A stretch of 34,142 nt of DNA from JBAXBF01 sp034429745 (GCA_034429745.1 DAOUFY010000018.1:1-34142), one strand, 5' to 3'. Positions 24,741 through 33,224 are shown, numbered from the stretch's first letter. Notes: generated by a model from the letters alone, not told the origin. A program made the numbers and translations.

Positions 24741-25907
24741 TTATTTTATCGTTGGAATGGGATAACGGCCATAAGATAAAGCAGTATCAAAAGCAGTTAC
24801 AATATTTTGGGGCGGCACCAAGGCTTGTATGTTATGTACTGCTGCAAAAACAAATCCTCCACCGGGAGCCAAATCATCAATGCGCCGCTTTACTTCATCC
24901 TGCACTTCTTGAGGAGAGCCAAAGGGCAACACACGTTGAGTATCCACCCCACCTCCCCAAAAGGTAATATCCTTGCCATAAGTTTGCTTAAGTCTCTTGG
25001 TGTCCATTCCTTTCGCTGAAACTTGAACCGGATTGAGAATATCAAAACCAAGATCAATGAGATCGGGGATTAAGTCAAACGTTGCGCCACAACTATGATA
25101 AAAGAGTTTTGCATCTGTCTTTTTCTTAATGGCATCAACTAACTTGCGGGTGCGTGGTTTAATCATGCGGCGATACATAGCTGGACTAATCATCCATCCA
25201 TCCTGCGTACTGACATCATCCCAATAGGTAAAGACATGCAAATATTTACCAACCTCATCGAGATAAAGATTGCACGACTCTATATAAATATCCGTTATGG
25301 TATCCATCACGCGTTCGGCGAATTTTGGTTCAGCCACCAATGACTCGAGAAACCTTTGCATCCCCATGATCCGCGCCGGCTGCTCAAAAATGCCGCCGCC
25401 AATGATCGCTGTACCCACAATAGCATAATCCGTGTTTTCGTACAGTTCTTTCGCCTGTTGAGCCAACTGTTGATGATACTCCTTCGCGTCCGGCTTTGTC
25501 CAACCATAGCGGTCTAACTCCTCCATGGTTGTTTCCTTAATAGGAAAATCTACCCAATCAAAATAATAACCGCCGCTTTTGGGCATGTGCAGTTTTGATC
25601 CCCAACGGTCAATAAAGGCATAATAATCACCTTCTTCAAAGATATGCAAGCCCGGTGCAGTAGCGGCTGGCAGCTGCACCATGCGAAAATCAACATCAAA
25701 CCGCTGCAGAAGATCCTCGCCAACATAAGGCAGCTGCTGCACATAGTCCAACATTTTGATCTCTTCCAGTGGTAAACCGAGATACTGCTTAAGGTCAATG
25801 TATGCCTTTTTTGTAATGGAAGTGATGATCGTTCCGCCTAAATCTATTGGGATGCGATCCGGCTCTTTATGATTAAGAGCAGCCAACACCCTTTCTCGGT
25901 GATTCAT
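24741..25907 (-). CDS. Uroporphyrinogen decarboxylase (UroD) family protein
   Basis: 388 residues of the UroD/MtaA/CmuA fold. The start MNHRERVLAALNHKEPDRIP is the family opening. The zinc-type motif HSCG (H271, C273) in LFYHSCGATFDLIPDLIDLG is typical of corrinoid-linked methyltransferase relatives rather than true HemE, which lacks it. GFDILNPVQVSAKGMD and FWGGGVDTQ complete the barrel. Haem synthesis is therefore unlikely. A methyl transfer or demethylation role is possible, but no corrinoid protein gene is present in the window. It is the last gene of the pentose operon, 35 bases after the permease, with AAGGAG before its ATG. Confidence 0.85.
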   Translation of the reverse strand: MNHRERVLAALNHKEPDRIPIDLGGTIITSITKKAYIDLKQYLGLPLEEIKMLDYVQQLPYVGEDLLQRFDVDFRMVQLPAATAPGLHIFEEGDYYAFIDRWGSKLHMPKSGGYYFDWVDFPIKETTMEELDRYGWTKPDAKEYHQQLAQQAKELYENTDYAIVGTAIIGGGIFEQPARIMGMQRFLESLVAEPKFAERVMDTITDIYIESCNLYLDEVGKYLHVFTYWDDVSTQDGWMISPAMYRRMIKPRTRKLVDAIKKKTDAKLFYHSCGATFDLIPDLIDLGFDILNPVQVSAKGMDTKRLKQTYGKDITFWGGGVDTQRVLPFGSPQEVQDEVKRRIDDLAPGGGFVFAAVHNIQALVPPQNIVTAFDTALSYGRYPIPTIK

Positions 25908-25942
25908 AAACCACTCCTTAACAGCAACCCCGATACAATCCT

Positions 25943-27169
25943 CTACTTCAATTTAAAGCTCAATACGGTTTGAATGGCAACGGAAATAACAATAATTAAG
26001 CCGTAAATCAATTGAGTGTAGAAACCCGTTAAGCCCGATGCAACAATACCGGCATTGATGGAGCCGATGATAAAGGAAGCGATGAAAGTACCAAATATTG
26101 TCCCAGTACCACCAAATACTGACGTACCGCCTAAAAATATTGAAGCCAACGTGTTCAACAAATAACCTTCACCGAGACTGGGCCAAAAATAGGTTACTTC
26201 GAGTGATGCCAACAAACCTGCAAATACTGCCGTTACTCCCACGATGCAGAAGATGATAATTTTGGTCGCATCAGCATTGACACCCATCAATTTTGCACTT
26301 TCAATGTTATCACCAATCAGGTATGTATGAGCTCCTAATTTTGTGCGATTGAGCAAGAACCAAATTCCGATAGCAAAGATCACCATCCAAATCATTTGAG
26401 CCGGCACATCGCTGAATATGCCTTGCAGCAAGGGAATTGATTCAGGCGGCGCATCCGGTGGCGGCAGGGGAGCAATGGCATGACGTCCCACTAAATAGTT
26501 AAATATCGGCAGATCTTTCATATCCACCAGACCAGCACCTTTGCCATCCAAAACAACTAAGACCACGCCGCGCCACAAAAATTGTGTACCGATGGTAGCT
26601 ACTAAGCTTGGCATGCCAATTCCCATGTTGACTTTATTTTGAAGCAGCAGCGCCACCAAACCAGAGAGCAATAAACCAATCAATGCATAGAGAAAATTTT
26701 GGGTAAGCAAAAAAATTAATAAATAAACAATTACTCCTAACACTACACAAAGCAAACCGGCTGCTGCATTAACCACCAATAACCCATTCAACAAGCCAGC
26801 GTACAGCCCTCCCAGCAGTAAAAAGATAATCCCCAATGTATAACTGCCAGTTACTTGCTGAACCAAAACTAAAATTGCCATTCCCCAAGCCATAATTGAA
26901 GGAAAAGACAAGTCAATTTCCTTAGCAATGACTATTAAAGTTGCTGCAATAGCGACAATAGCAAAAAATGGGGTGGTCTGCATGAACGCCTTATAAATCT
27001 CCGGCTGACTGAAAACCTCTGGCGAAGCGATATAGAAAACGATCCATACGACGATCATCACCGCCATAATGCCGATCTGCAGAGCCCATTTGCGCGCCCA
27101 CTTGGCTAAGGGCGTTTGCTCAACCAGACGTTCGTGAGTTAAATCCACTTTTTCAAGATGCTCGTTCAT
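25943..27169 (-). CDS. Sugar ABC transporter permease (CUT2, RbsC/FrcC-like)
   Basis: 408 residues, longer than typical RbsC (about 320). The family signature is seen in IDLSFPSIMAWG, GLYAGLLNGLLVV, PSLVATIGTQFLWRG, GDNIESAKLMGVNADATK and GEGYLLNTLASIFLGGTSVFGG. Between GLLNGLLVV and the PSLVATIG strand, where RbsC has only a few residues, about 45 extra residues (about 135-180) form two hydrophobic helices. A Pro-rich loop (APLPPPDAPPES) lies in a second expanded region. It forms the membrane channel for a pentose or similar sugar, working with the ATPase 24 bases upstream. GGAG precedes the ATG. Confidence 0.92.
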   Translation of the reverse strand: MNEHLEKVDLTHERLVEQTPLAKWARKWALQIGIMAVMIVVWIVFYIASPEVFSQPEIYKAFMQTTPFFAIVAIAATLIVIAKEIDLSFPSIMAWGMAILVLVQQVTGSYTLGIIFLLLGGLYAGLLNGLLVVNAAAGLLCVVLGVIVYLLIFLLTQNFLYALIGLLLSGLVALLLQNKVNMGIGMPSLVATIGTQFLWRGVVLVVLDGKGAGLVDMKDLPIFNYLVGRHAIAPLPPPDAPPESIPLLQGIFSDVPAQMIWMVIFAIGIWFLLNRTKLGAHTYLIGDNIESAKLMGVNADATKIIIFCIVGVTAVFAGLLASLEVTYFWPSLGEGYLLNTLASIFLGGTSVFGGTGTIFGTFIASFIIGSINAGIVASGLTGFYTQLIYGLIIVISVAIQTVLSFKLK

Positions 27170-27193
27170 CTGCTTGCTCCATCATATTAAATT

Positions 27194-27961
27194 TTATGCT
27201 GGGGTTTCCAGCGTGCCTGTTCTGGCTACACGGTAAAGTTTGTCTATTAACTCGTCTAAGGTTACTGACTTTTTAGAGAACTCCCCAGCCAATTTGCCGC
27301 GATCAAGAACAACAATTCGGTCAGCGACCGGATATACATGGAAAATATTATGATCAATAAAAATACAAGACTTGCCAGCTTTAGCAATATCACCCACAAA
27401 GTTGAGTACTTTTTGAGTTTCAGAAAGGGAAAGTCCCATCGTAGGTTCATCGAGGATGATCAAATCAGCTTCAAAGTATAAAGCACGGGTAATAGCCACT
27501 CCTTGGCGTTCACCACCCGACATTGTTTTGACAGTGTTATCCGGTGTAATAGCACTTGAAGTGAAACCCATCTTAGTTTTCATCAACATTTCGGTTTCTT
27601 GCTTCATTTTCTTTACATCCAAAAACCCAAGGGGGTTAACAATCTCTCGTCCCATAAAGATGTTGCGCCACAGCGGTTGCTGATCGGCTAACGCGCGTTC
27701 CTGATAGACTGTCTCAATCCCCATGCTGCGCGCTTTTTCAACGCTCATATGGGTGATTTTTTCCCCTTTCCAGTATATTTCACCACCCGCATCAGGCTGA
27801 TGATAGCCTGTAATGATCTTTATCAAGGTAGATTTACCGGCGCCGTTATCCCCCACTAAACCTACCACTTCACCTGGCCTAATATAAAAATCTATATTGC
27901 TCAAACCTTTAACTTCGCCAAAAGACTTCGAAATATTCTTCATTTGGAGCATGTACTCCAT
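27194..27961 (-). CDS. Sugar ABC transporter ATP-binding protein, single domain
   Basis: 255 residues. The Walker A is GDNGAGKST (37-45), the Q-loop is Gln87, the signature is MSGGERQ (147-153) and the Walker B is IILDEP (D171, E172), with DHN providing the switch His. The loop QERALADQQPLWRNIFMGRE is typical of carbohydrate type 2 (CUT2) ATPases. Most CUT2 systems (RbsA, XylG, AraG) have a tandem ATPase of about 500 residues. This one is a single domain, as in FrcA, and probably works as a homodimer. AGAGGTGAG precedes ATG 27961. It follows the binding-protein gene after a 174-base gap with a hairpin. Confidence 0.93.
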   Translation of the reverse strand: MEYMLQMKNISKSFGEVKGLSNIDFYIRPGEVVGLVGDNGAGKSTLIKIITGYHQPDAGGEIYWKGEKITHMSVEKARSMGIETVYQERALADQQPLWRNIFMGREIVNPLGFLDVKKMKQETEMLMKTKMGFTSSAITPDNTVKTMSGGERQGVAITRALYFEADLIILDEPTMGLSLSETQKVLNFVGDIAKAGKSCIFIDHNIFHVYPVADRIVVLDRGKLAGEFSKKSVTLDELIDKLYRVARTGTLETPA

Positions 27962-28031
27962 ATACTCACCTCTTTTTTATCTGTTAATCCATAATTCCTG
28001 TTTCAGAGCGATCAACTTCATTATTTGCAAA

Positions 28032-28061
28032 TTCGAGGGCGCAGTGGCTTGCGCCCTCGAA
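28032..28061 (-). terminator. Strong hairpin between binding protein and ATPase genes
   Basis: A perfect 12-bp GC-rich stem (TTCGAGGGCGCA with TGCGCCCTCGAA) around the loop GTGGCT. No T run follows on the minus strand. Its place after the binding-protein gene suggests an mRNA-end stabiliser or partial terminator that raises binding protein over transporter levels. Confidence 0.65.
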
Positions 28062-28135
28062 ATTATGTTTTATGAAGTCTTCCGCCGTTGTTTGGATGCT
28101 CCAATCAAGGCTAGCTCAATCAGTGAGCCACTCAA

Positions 28136-29158
28136 CTAGCGAATCTCCTGCTTGATGAACGGAGCAAGAGCATCAACATTGCTTGCATCAAGGAAACCAG
28201 AACCAGTATCAATATGCAAACCGGCAAAACCATATTTCTTCGTCAAGCAGATTTGCAAGATAGGCAGGTAACCTTGCAGGTAGGGTTGCTGGTCAATAAC
28301 CAATTGCAGATAGCCACTCTTGATCGCGTCCAGCGAAGCGGGAGATACATCAAAGCCAGCTGCATATACTTCACCTGGTTTCTTGCCAGCTGCTTTCAAA
28401 TAAGTTCCAACTGTAGAGGTTAATGCACCATGATCCGTGATCACCAGTTTAACGTCTTTGTTCTTTGCCACATAGCCTGTAAAGGTTGGGGTGCCTGCAG
28501 CTGCATCTTTGTTAGTCGCATCGTCAATCTCAAGGTAGTCCACTACTAAGCCGGCTTCTTCCAAGGCATCTTTTACGCCTTTCGTGCGCTCACCGCGTCC
28601 AGCCTGAGAGAGCAAACCCCACAAGAAGGCGCGATCGCCCTTCTTTACGCCGGAGCGTTTTACAGCTTCCTTGCCTAAGCTGTATCCAGCTTGATACAGG
28701 ACAGCACCTACATAACCGAAGCCTTTAGAGGAATATTTTTCCTGCAGTTTCGGCAATTGAGTGTTCATGCTTGTGATGATGATGCCGGCTTTTATTGCTT
28801 CATCAACAATGGGGGCATAAGCGTCATCGCCGGGGTGTCCCATAATTGCGATGCCATCCGGTTTCTTAGCAACAGCTTCTTTTAGTTGGGAAACCATTTT
28901 CTCTGGGTTCCAACCCGAAAAGACATAATCTACTTTAGCTCCCAGGTCATTTTCAGCTTGCTTAGCGCCATTATACACATTATTGGTAAATGGTGTTCCT
29001 GCGTCGCCGCCCGGGAAGAAGACAATCTTCACTCCATCACAAATCCGGGCTGTAGCAGGTTGCGGTTTTGCTGATACCCCAGCAAAGGCGGGTGAATATG
29101 CTGCAAGAACCAAGCTAAAAACCATTAACAGTGAAAACACTACATACAACTTTTTCAT
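28136..29158 (-). CDS. Sugar ABC transporter substrate-binding protein
   Basis: 340 residues. The Sec signal peptide MKKLYVVFSLLMVFSLVLAA ends in a likely signal peptidase I site after PAFA. No lipobox Cys is present at the cleavage site, so it may be freely secreted or held another way. The mature part is a type 1 periplasmic binding protein (ribose/autoinducer-like): FTNNVYNGAKQAENDLGAKVDYVFSG, KPDGIAIMGHPGDDAYAPIVDEAIKAGI and PGEVYAAGFDVSPASLDAIKSG. The Asp in FDVSP is the expected sugar ligand. GGAGGG precedes the ATG with good spacing. The operon context points to an arabinose-like pentose. Confidence 0.93.
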   Translation of the reverse strand: MKKLYVVFSLLMVFSLVLAAYSPAFAGVSAKPQPATARICDGVKIVFFPGGDAGTPFTNNVYNGAKQAENDLGAKVDYVFSGWNPEKMVSQLKEAVAKKPDGIAIMGHPGDDAYAPIVDEAIKAGIIITSMNTQLPKLQEKYSSKGFGYVGAVLYQAGYSLGKEAVKRSGVKKGDRAFLWGLLSQAGRGERTKGVKDALEEAGLVVDYLEIDDATNKDAAAGTPTFTGYVAKNKDVKLVITDHGALTSTVGTYLKAAGKKPGEVYAAGFDVSPASLDAIKSGYLQLVIDQQPYLQGYLPILQICLTKKYGFAGLHIDTGSGFLDASNVDALAPFIKQEIR

Positions 29159-29253
29159 ACTTCCCTCCTTATAATAAAATATTTGGATTTGTTTTTTTCT
29201 GACGCAAACTTAGCTAAAAATCTGGGCTGAACTGTTACTTTTTTCTTCGGAAT
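29155..29253 (-). CDS. Candidate 32-codon leader ORF with AUU start
   Basis: Near-perfect Shine-Dalgarno AAAGGAGGTGG (29258-29268) stands alone in the gap after araD with no ATG, GTG or TTG at the proper distance. Seven bases after GGAGG is an ATT codon that opens a 32-codon basic ORF. It begins PKKKVTVQPRF, and its TGA overlaps the binding-protein ATG as ATGA. AUU starts are rare (infC is the known case), so this may be chance. The frame is also that of araD, beyond its TGA. Confidence 0.25.
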   Translation of the reverse strand: MPKKKVTVQPRFLAKFASEKNKSKYFIIRREV

Positions 29254-29286
29254 ATTACCACCTCCTTTCACAAGATCAACACCATC

Positions 29287-29931
29287 TCATTGACCATAGA
29301 CATGGGTATAACGATAATGGAGCTTTTCAACCATCTCTGGTGGTATTTCCTGCGGCTGTCCAAGCTGATATGCCAGCCAGACTGTTGCCGCAATATCTTC
29401 AACCATTACAGCAGCTTTTACCGCTTCAGAGCCTGAGCGTCCAATTGTAAAAACCCCGTGATTTTTCAGCAAACAAGCTAACGAAGTACCGATTGTATTC
29501 ACCACAACTTTGCCAATCTCTTCCCCACCGATCAGAGCAAAATCACCACAAGGTATCGTACACCCAAACTCATCAGCATGCGCAGTTAAATAGACAGGAA
29601 TCGGTTTACCTAAAGCTGCAAATGCTGTAGCATAGCGCGAATGGGTATGCACTACACTGTTCACATCTTCTCTATGACGATAGATATAGAGGTGAGATGC
29701 CGTATCTGAAGAAGGTTTTAACTTTCCATCAACGATCTTGCCATCTAAGTCAACGATAACAAAATGTTCGGGCTGCAAGTCTTCGTATCTGATACCAGAT
29801 GGTTTAATAACAACCAATCCACTCTCTTTATCGCGTAGGCTTACATTGCCTCCGGTCCATACAACTAAATTGTACTTTGGCAGCTCCAAATGAAGCTGAA
29901 CTAATTCTTCTCGAAGTCGCTTTAACTTCAT
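29287..29931 (-). CDS. araD: L-ribulose-5-phosphate 4-epimerase
   Basis: 214 residues of the class II aldolase/AraD family. Visible motifs are GGNVS (27-31), KPSG, SSDT with D76, HTHS with zinc ligands H95 and H97, AHADEFG with D120, KNHGV with the third zinc ligand H158, and a C-terminal YTHVYGQ with Y212. D76 in place of the catalytic Glu of fuculose aldolase, together with D120 and the Tyr, marks the epimerase rather than FucA. The reaction is L-ribulose 5-phosphate to D-xylulose 5-phosphate. ATG 29931 is chosen because GGAGG lies 8 bases before it; a TTG two codons upstream is too close to that site. Confidence 0.93.
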   Translation of the reverse strand: MKLKRLREELVQLHLELPKYNLVVWTGGNVSLRDKESGLVVIKPSGIRYEDLQPEHFVIVDLDGKIVDGKLKPSSDTASHLYIYRHREDVNSVVHTHSRYATAFAALGKPIPVYLTAHADEFGCTIPCGDFALIGGEEIGKVVVNTIGTSLACLLKNHGVFTIGRSGSEAVKAAVMVEDIAATVWLAYQLGQPQEIPPEMVEKLHYRYTHVYGQ

Positions 29932-29970
29932 TAACAAATCCTCCTACTGCGAATTGCACTCACCTTTATC

Positions 29971-30021
29971 CTAGCTGTTCCCAGCCCCCTCCTATAAGAG
30001 GAAGGGGCAGGAAGAAGCTAG
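29971..30021 (-). repeat. 51-bp imperfect palindrome between araB and araD
   Basis: CTAGCT and AGCTAG bound two arms (GTTCCCAGCCCCCTCCT and AGGAAGGGGCAGGAAGA) that pair with a few mismatches around a short loop. It resembles interspersed GC-rich palindromes seen between genes in many bacteria. A T8 run on the minus strand at 30034-30041, preceded by only a weak stem, lies between it and araB. It could modulate araD expression. Confidence 0.5.
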
Positions 30022-30098
30022 AAGGAGAAGAAAGGATAAAAAAAACAGGTAATGCCTCTGGAACCGCATCTTAGGGATAGGCGAAGCAATTCAACAGC

Positions 30099-31778
30099 TT
30101 ATGATTTTTTCTGAAGCACTTCCGCTTTCAGGTTCTTCAAACGTTTCATCACATCGTTTGCACCGCGCCCGAAGTAATCGTGCAGCGTTACATATTCGGC
30201 ATACAAGCGGTTATAGATTGCATGAGCCTCCGCGTTGGGTTTATACATCTCATCACGCAAACGCGCCATTGCGCGGCTTGCTTCTTCAATAGTATCATAA
30301 CCACCGGCGGCTTTGCCGGCTGCCACAGCTGCAAACATCGCCGAACCTAGAGCTGAAGGCTGCTTAGCAGCGGTAACTTTAACCTCGCGGCCAGTTACAT
30401 CCGCATAAATCTGCATCAACAGGCGATTGCGATCCGGCAGTCCACCCGTCGCAACAATTTCATTTACTGGCACTCCATGGTTTTGGAACGTCTCGATGAT
30501 AATTCGTGTGCCATAGGCGGTTGCTTCAATCAGGGCGCGATAAATTTCTTCGGCTTTTGTGGCTAAAGTTGCTCCGAGCAATAAGCCTGTTAAATCCACA
30601 TCCACCAATACGCTGCGATTGCCGTTCCACCAATCGAGAGCCACCAAACCGCTCTCACCAGGCAATAATTGGGCTGCTTTTTCTTCCAGCAAGGCATGGA
30701 TATCTTTGCCCTTGGCTTTGGCTTCAGCCTCATAGGCAGCTGGCACACAGTTTTCCACAAACCACGCAAAGTGATCACCAACACATGACTGACCGGCTTC
30801 ATAGCCAAAATAGCCGGGGATAATGCCATCTTCTACATAACCACACATACCCGGCACAATATGCTCTTCCGTTCCAAGCACCATGTGGCAGTTGGATGTA
30901 CCCATAATGATGACCATGCGTCCCGGCTCAACAACTGTGGCAGCCGGCACGGCCACGTGAGCGTCCACGTTCGCCACTGCCACTGCTGTGCCGGGCAACA
31001 GACCAGTCCAAGCTGCCGCCTGATCCGTCAATCCACCGGCTTTGCCACCGAGTGGTGAAATTGTACGCAGCATCTTCTCATCTACCAAGTGTTCAAGACG
31101 AGGATCAAGAGCTTTGTAAAATTCATTAGGCGGAAAACCCTCGCGCTTTGACCAGATAGCTTTATACCCGGCGGTGCAGCTATTGCGGGTTTCAACCCCA
31201 GTAAGCTGCCAAATAACCCAATCTGCCGCCTCGATCATTCGATCGGCTGCTTCATAAATCTCAGGTGCTTCATCTAAAATTTGCCAAACCTTGGGAACAA
31301 ACCATTCTGAACTAATTTTGCCGCCATAACGATCAAGGAACTTATAGCCTTTCTCGCGGGCAATTTCATTCAGTTTATTGGCTTCAGGCTGGGCAGCATG
31401 GTGTTTCCACAGCTTTACCCAAGCATGCGGGTTGTTGCGATATTGCGGTAAGAAGCATAACGGTGTACCATCCTTTTTTGTTGGAAGCATCGTACAAGCC
31501 GTGAAGTCAATCCCAATACCGATGACATCTTTGGGATCCACCCCGCTTTGCTTTAATACCGCAGGAATCGTGCGCTTGAACGTCTCTAAATAATCGTTAG
31601 GGTCTTGCAGAGCAAAATCGGGGTCTAAACGAATATTCGTGCCGGGCAATTTCTCATCAATAACGCCGTTGGCATAAGGATAGACCTCTGTCGCCAACTC
31701 GCGTCCATCTGCGACATCTACTAAAACCGCTCGCCCAGATTCAGTCCCAAAATCTACACCTATGGTATATTTCGCCAT
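30099..31778 (-). CDS. araB: L-ribulokinase
   Basis: 559 residues, close to E. coli AraB (566). FGGY kinase features are the N-terminal phosphate motif GVDFGTESGRAVLVD, IGIGIDFTACTMLP, the substrate motif DRYGGKISSEWFVPKVWQI, ANVDAHVAVPAA with the putative base Asp, GTSNCHMVLG, DWWNGNRSVLVD and ATGGLPDRNRLLMQIYADV. It phosphorylates L-ribulose to L-ribulose 5-phosphate. AAGGAG precedes the ATG. It starts 12 bases after the isomerase stop, so both are surely co-transcribed. Confidence 0.96.
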   Translation of the reverse strand: MAKYTIGVDFGTESGRAVLVDVADGRELATEVYPYANGVIDEKLPGTNIRLDPDFALQDPNDYLETFKRTIPAVLKQSGVDPKDVIGIGIDFTACTMLPTKKDGTPLCFLPQYRNNPHAWVKLWKHHAAQPEANKLNEIAREKGYKFLDRYGGKISSEWFVPKVWQILDEAPEIYEAADRMIEAADWVIWQLTGVETRNSCTAGYKAIWSKREGFPPNEFYKALDPRLEHLVDEKMLRTISPLGGKAGGLTDQAAAWTGLLPGTAVAVANVDAHVAVPAATVVEPGRMVIIMGTSNCHMVLGTEEHIVPGMCGYVEDGIIPGYFGYEAGQSCVGDHFAWFVENCVPAAYEAEAKAKGKDIHALLEEKAAQLLPGESGLVALDWWNGNRSVLVDVDLTGLLLGATLATKAEEIYRALIEATAYGTRIIIETFQNHGVPVNEIVATGGLPDRNRLLMQIYADVTGREVKVTAAKQPSALGSAMFAAVAAGKAAGGYDTIEEASRAMARLRDEMYKPNAEAHAIYNRLYAEYVTLHDYFGRGANDVMKRLKNLKAEVLQKKS

Positions 31779-31790
31779 ATCTGCTCTCCT

Positions 31791-33224
31791 TTATCGATCA
31801 TGATTATAGACTGACCAGCCTAAATATTTAGAAAAAGCCTCTTCCAACGGTGAAGCAATCTGCGACGGGTTGATAGCTACATGATGCTCAAAGCCATTTT
31901 CACAAATATAAGCCAGCAGCGTCTGCAAATCTGGAATGCGAATTATCCCGTAGCCGCCAAAAGTCTTTAATGTTTCGTCGAGGATCTCACCTTCACCCAT
32001 ATAAGCACGGATTTCACCCAAGCTATCATCAGTTGAAACACGGCAATAGGTGAAAGGACCTGGGCGCAACCTACCTACAATAGTACCGTAAGTGCTGTCC
32101 TTCCCTACAGTGCCGGCTATGATTGCCTGATAATCCATGCGAGCTGATTCTTCTTTAGATTCTTTTTCCGTAATAAAAAGATCCTTAGGGAGGTTGGAAC
32201 AGTGGAAAATCACAGCTTTATCGGGCTCATCACCAAAATTGTTGTTCCAATCAACCAGTGCACTTGCCTTACCGGAGGCTAACACCATGGCATACATACC
32301 GATCACCCCTGGAATATCGGTTTCACACGCGCTGGGCATTAGTTGATTGCTCATCATGCTCATCAACGTGCATGGCACAATACCGTAAAATTCTTCCATA
32401 GAAGTCCAGCATTGTAAAGCACTAGCCACTAATGCATTGTCTGCCATCCATTTATCAATAATAACTCCCATCTTTGCCATGCGCATAATGGCTTCGCTAG
32501 GTACGTTTTGACTGGGCACATAGCTGCGGATTTGTTCAAGTTTAGCCTTGACACTTGCGTCATTCTCAGGCAGGCGAGCCGCTCGTCCAAGCACTTCAGA
32601 AAGGTCTAGTGTTTCTACACTGATCCCATAAAGCTCAAACAATTTCTCGCTGAAGCGCACTGTATTGAATGCCGCCGGGCGAGCACCAAGCATACCTACT
32701 CGGGCGCCACGCAGTCCGCGCACTACCCGACATACTGCCTCAAACCAATGCAAATCATCGCGAAACGATTTGCTTTCCGGATCTACCGTATGGAGAGTGG
32801 TGAGTGAAAACTTAAAACCATATTGTGATAAATTGTTGCAGGCAGACATTTTCCCGCAGAAGGAATCGCGCCGATCGCTGATCAACATGTTTCTCGGATC
32901 ATCAGCAAAGGCATGTACAAGAATGGGCACATCCAGCCCTGACCAGCGCATCACGTTCGCTATCGCTCTTTCATCACCGAAGTTCGGCAGAGTCACCAAC
33001 ACACCGTCAATCTTATCGCGATGCTTTTTAAACAAATCAGCACACTTCCTAGCATCTTGCAGTGATTCAACGCTGCCAAACTTTGTATCCTCTGGTGTAA
33101 GTGCAATGGCATTAATGCCTTCTTCTGCCAACACTTTGAGGATAGTTTTTCTTCCCGTTTCACATAAATGATCGGGGAAGAATCCACGGTTACCAACAAT
33201 TACGCCAAGAGTTAACGGTTCCAT
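31791..33224 (-). CDS. FucI/AraA-superfamily sugar isomerase
   Basis: 477 residues. The fold matches the L-fucose isomerase-like family: LGVIVGNRGFFPDHL, GVLVTLPNFGDERA, RVGMLGARPAAFNTVRFSEKL, PSACETDIPGVIGM, ALVDWNNNFG and the C-terminal FEHHVAINP. Likely metal ligands are E301, D325 and H447 or H448; E and D are 24 residues apart as in E. coli FucI (E337, D361). Canonical AraA has Glu at the second site and lacks this pattern. With araB and araD downstream, the likely reaction is L-arabinose to L-ribulose, replacing AraA; D-arabinose or L-fucose are alternatives. It is the first gene of the operon, with AAGGAG before the ATG. Confidence 0.88.
   Translation of the reverse strand: MEPLTLGVIVGNRGFFPDHLCETGRKTILKVLAEEGINAIALTPEDTKFGSVESLQDARKCADLFKKHRDKIDGVLVTLPNFGDERAIANVMRWSGLDVPILVHAFADDPRNMLISDRRDSFCGKMSACNNLSQYGFKFSLTTLHTVDPESKSFRDDLHWFEAVCRVVRGLRGARVGMLGARPAAFNTVRFSEKLFELYGISVETLDLSEVLGRAARLPENDASVKAKLEQIRSYVPSQNVPSEAIMRMAKMGVIIDKWMADNALVASALQCWTSMEEFYGIVPCTLMSMMSNQLMPSACETDIPGVIGMYAMVLASGKASALVDWNNNFGDEPDKAVIFHCSNLPKDLFITEKESKEESARMDYQAIIAGTVGKDSTYGTIVGRLRPGPFTYCRVSTDDSLGEIRAYMGEGEILDETLKTFGGYGIIRIPDLQTLLAYICENGFEHHVAINPSQIASPLEEAFSKYLGWSVYNHDR

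Noticed and set aside
24737..24967. Plus-strand ORF across the 3' end of the UroD-family gene
   Set aside because: It is antisense to conserved codons and has no coding signature, although AAGGAG occurs upstream.
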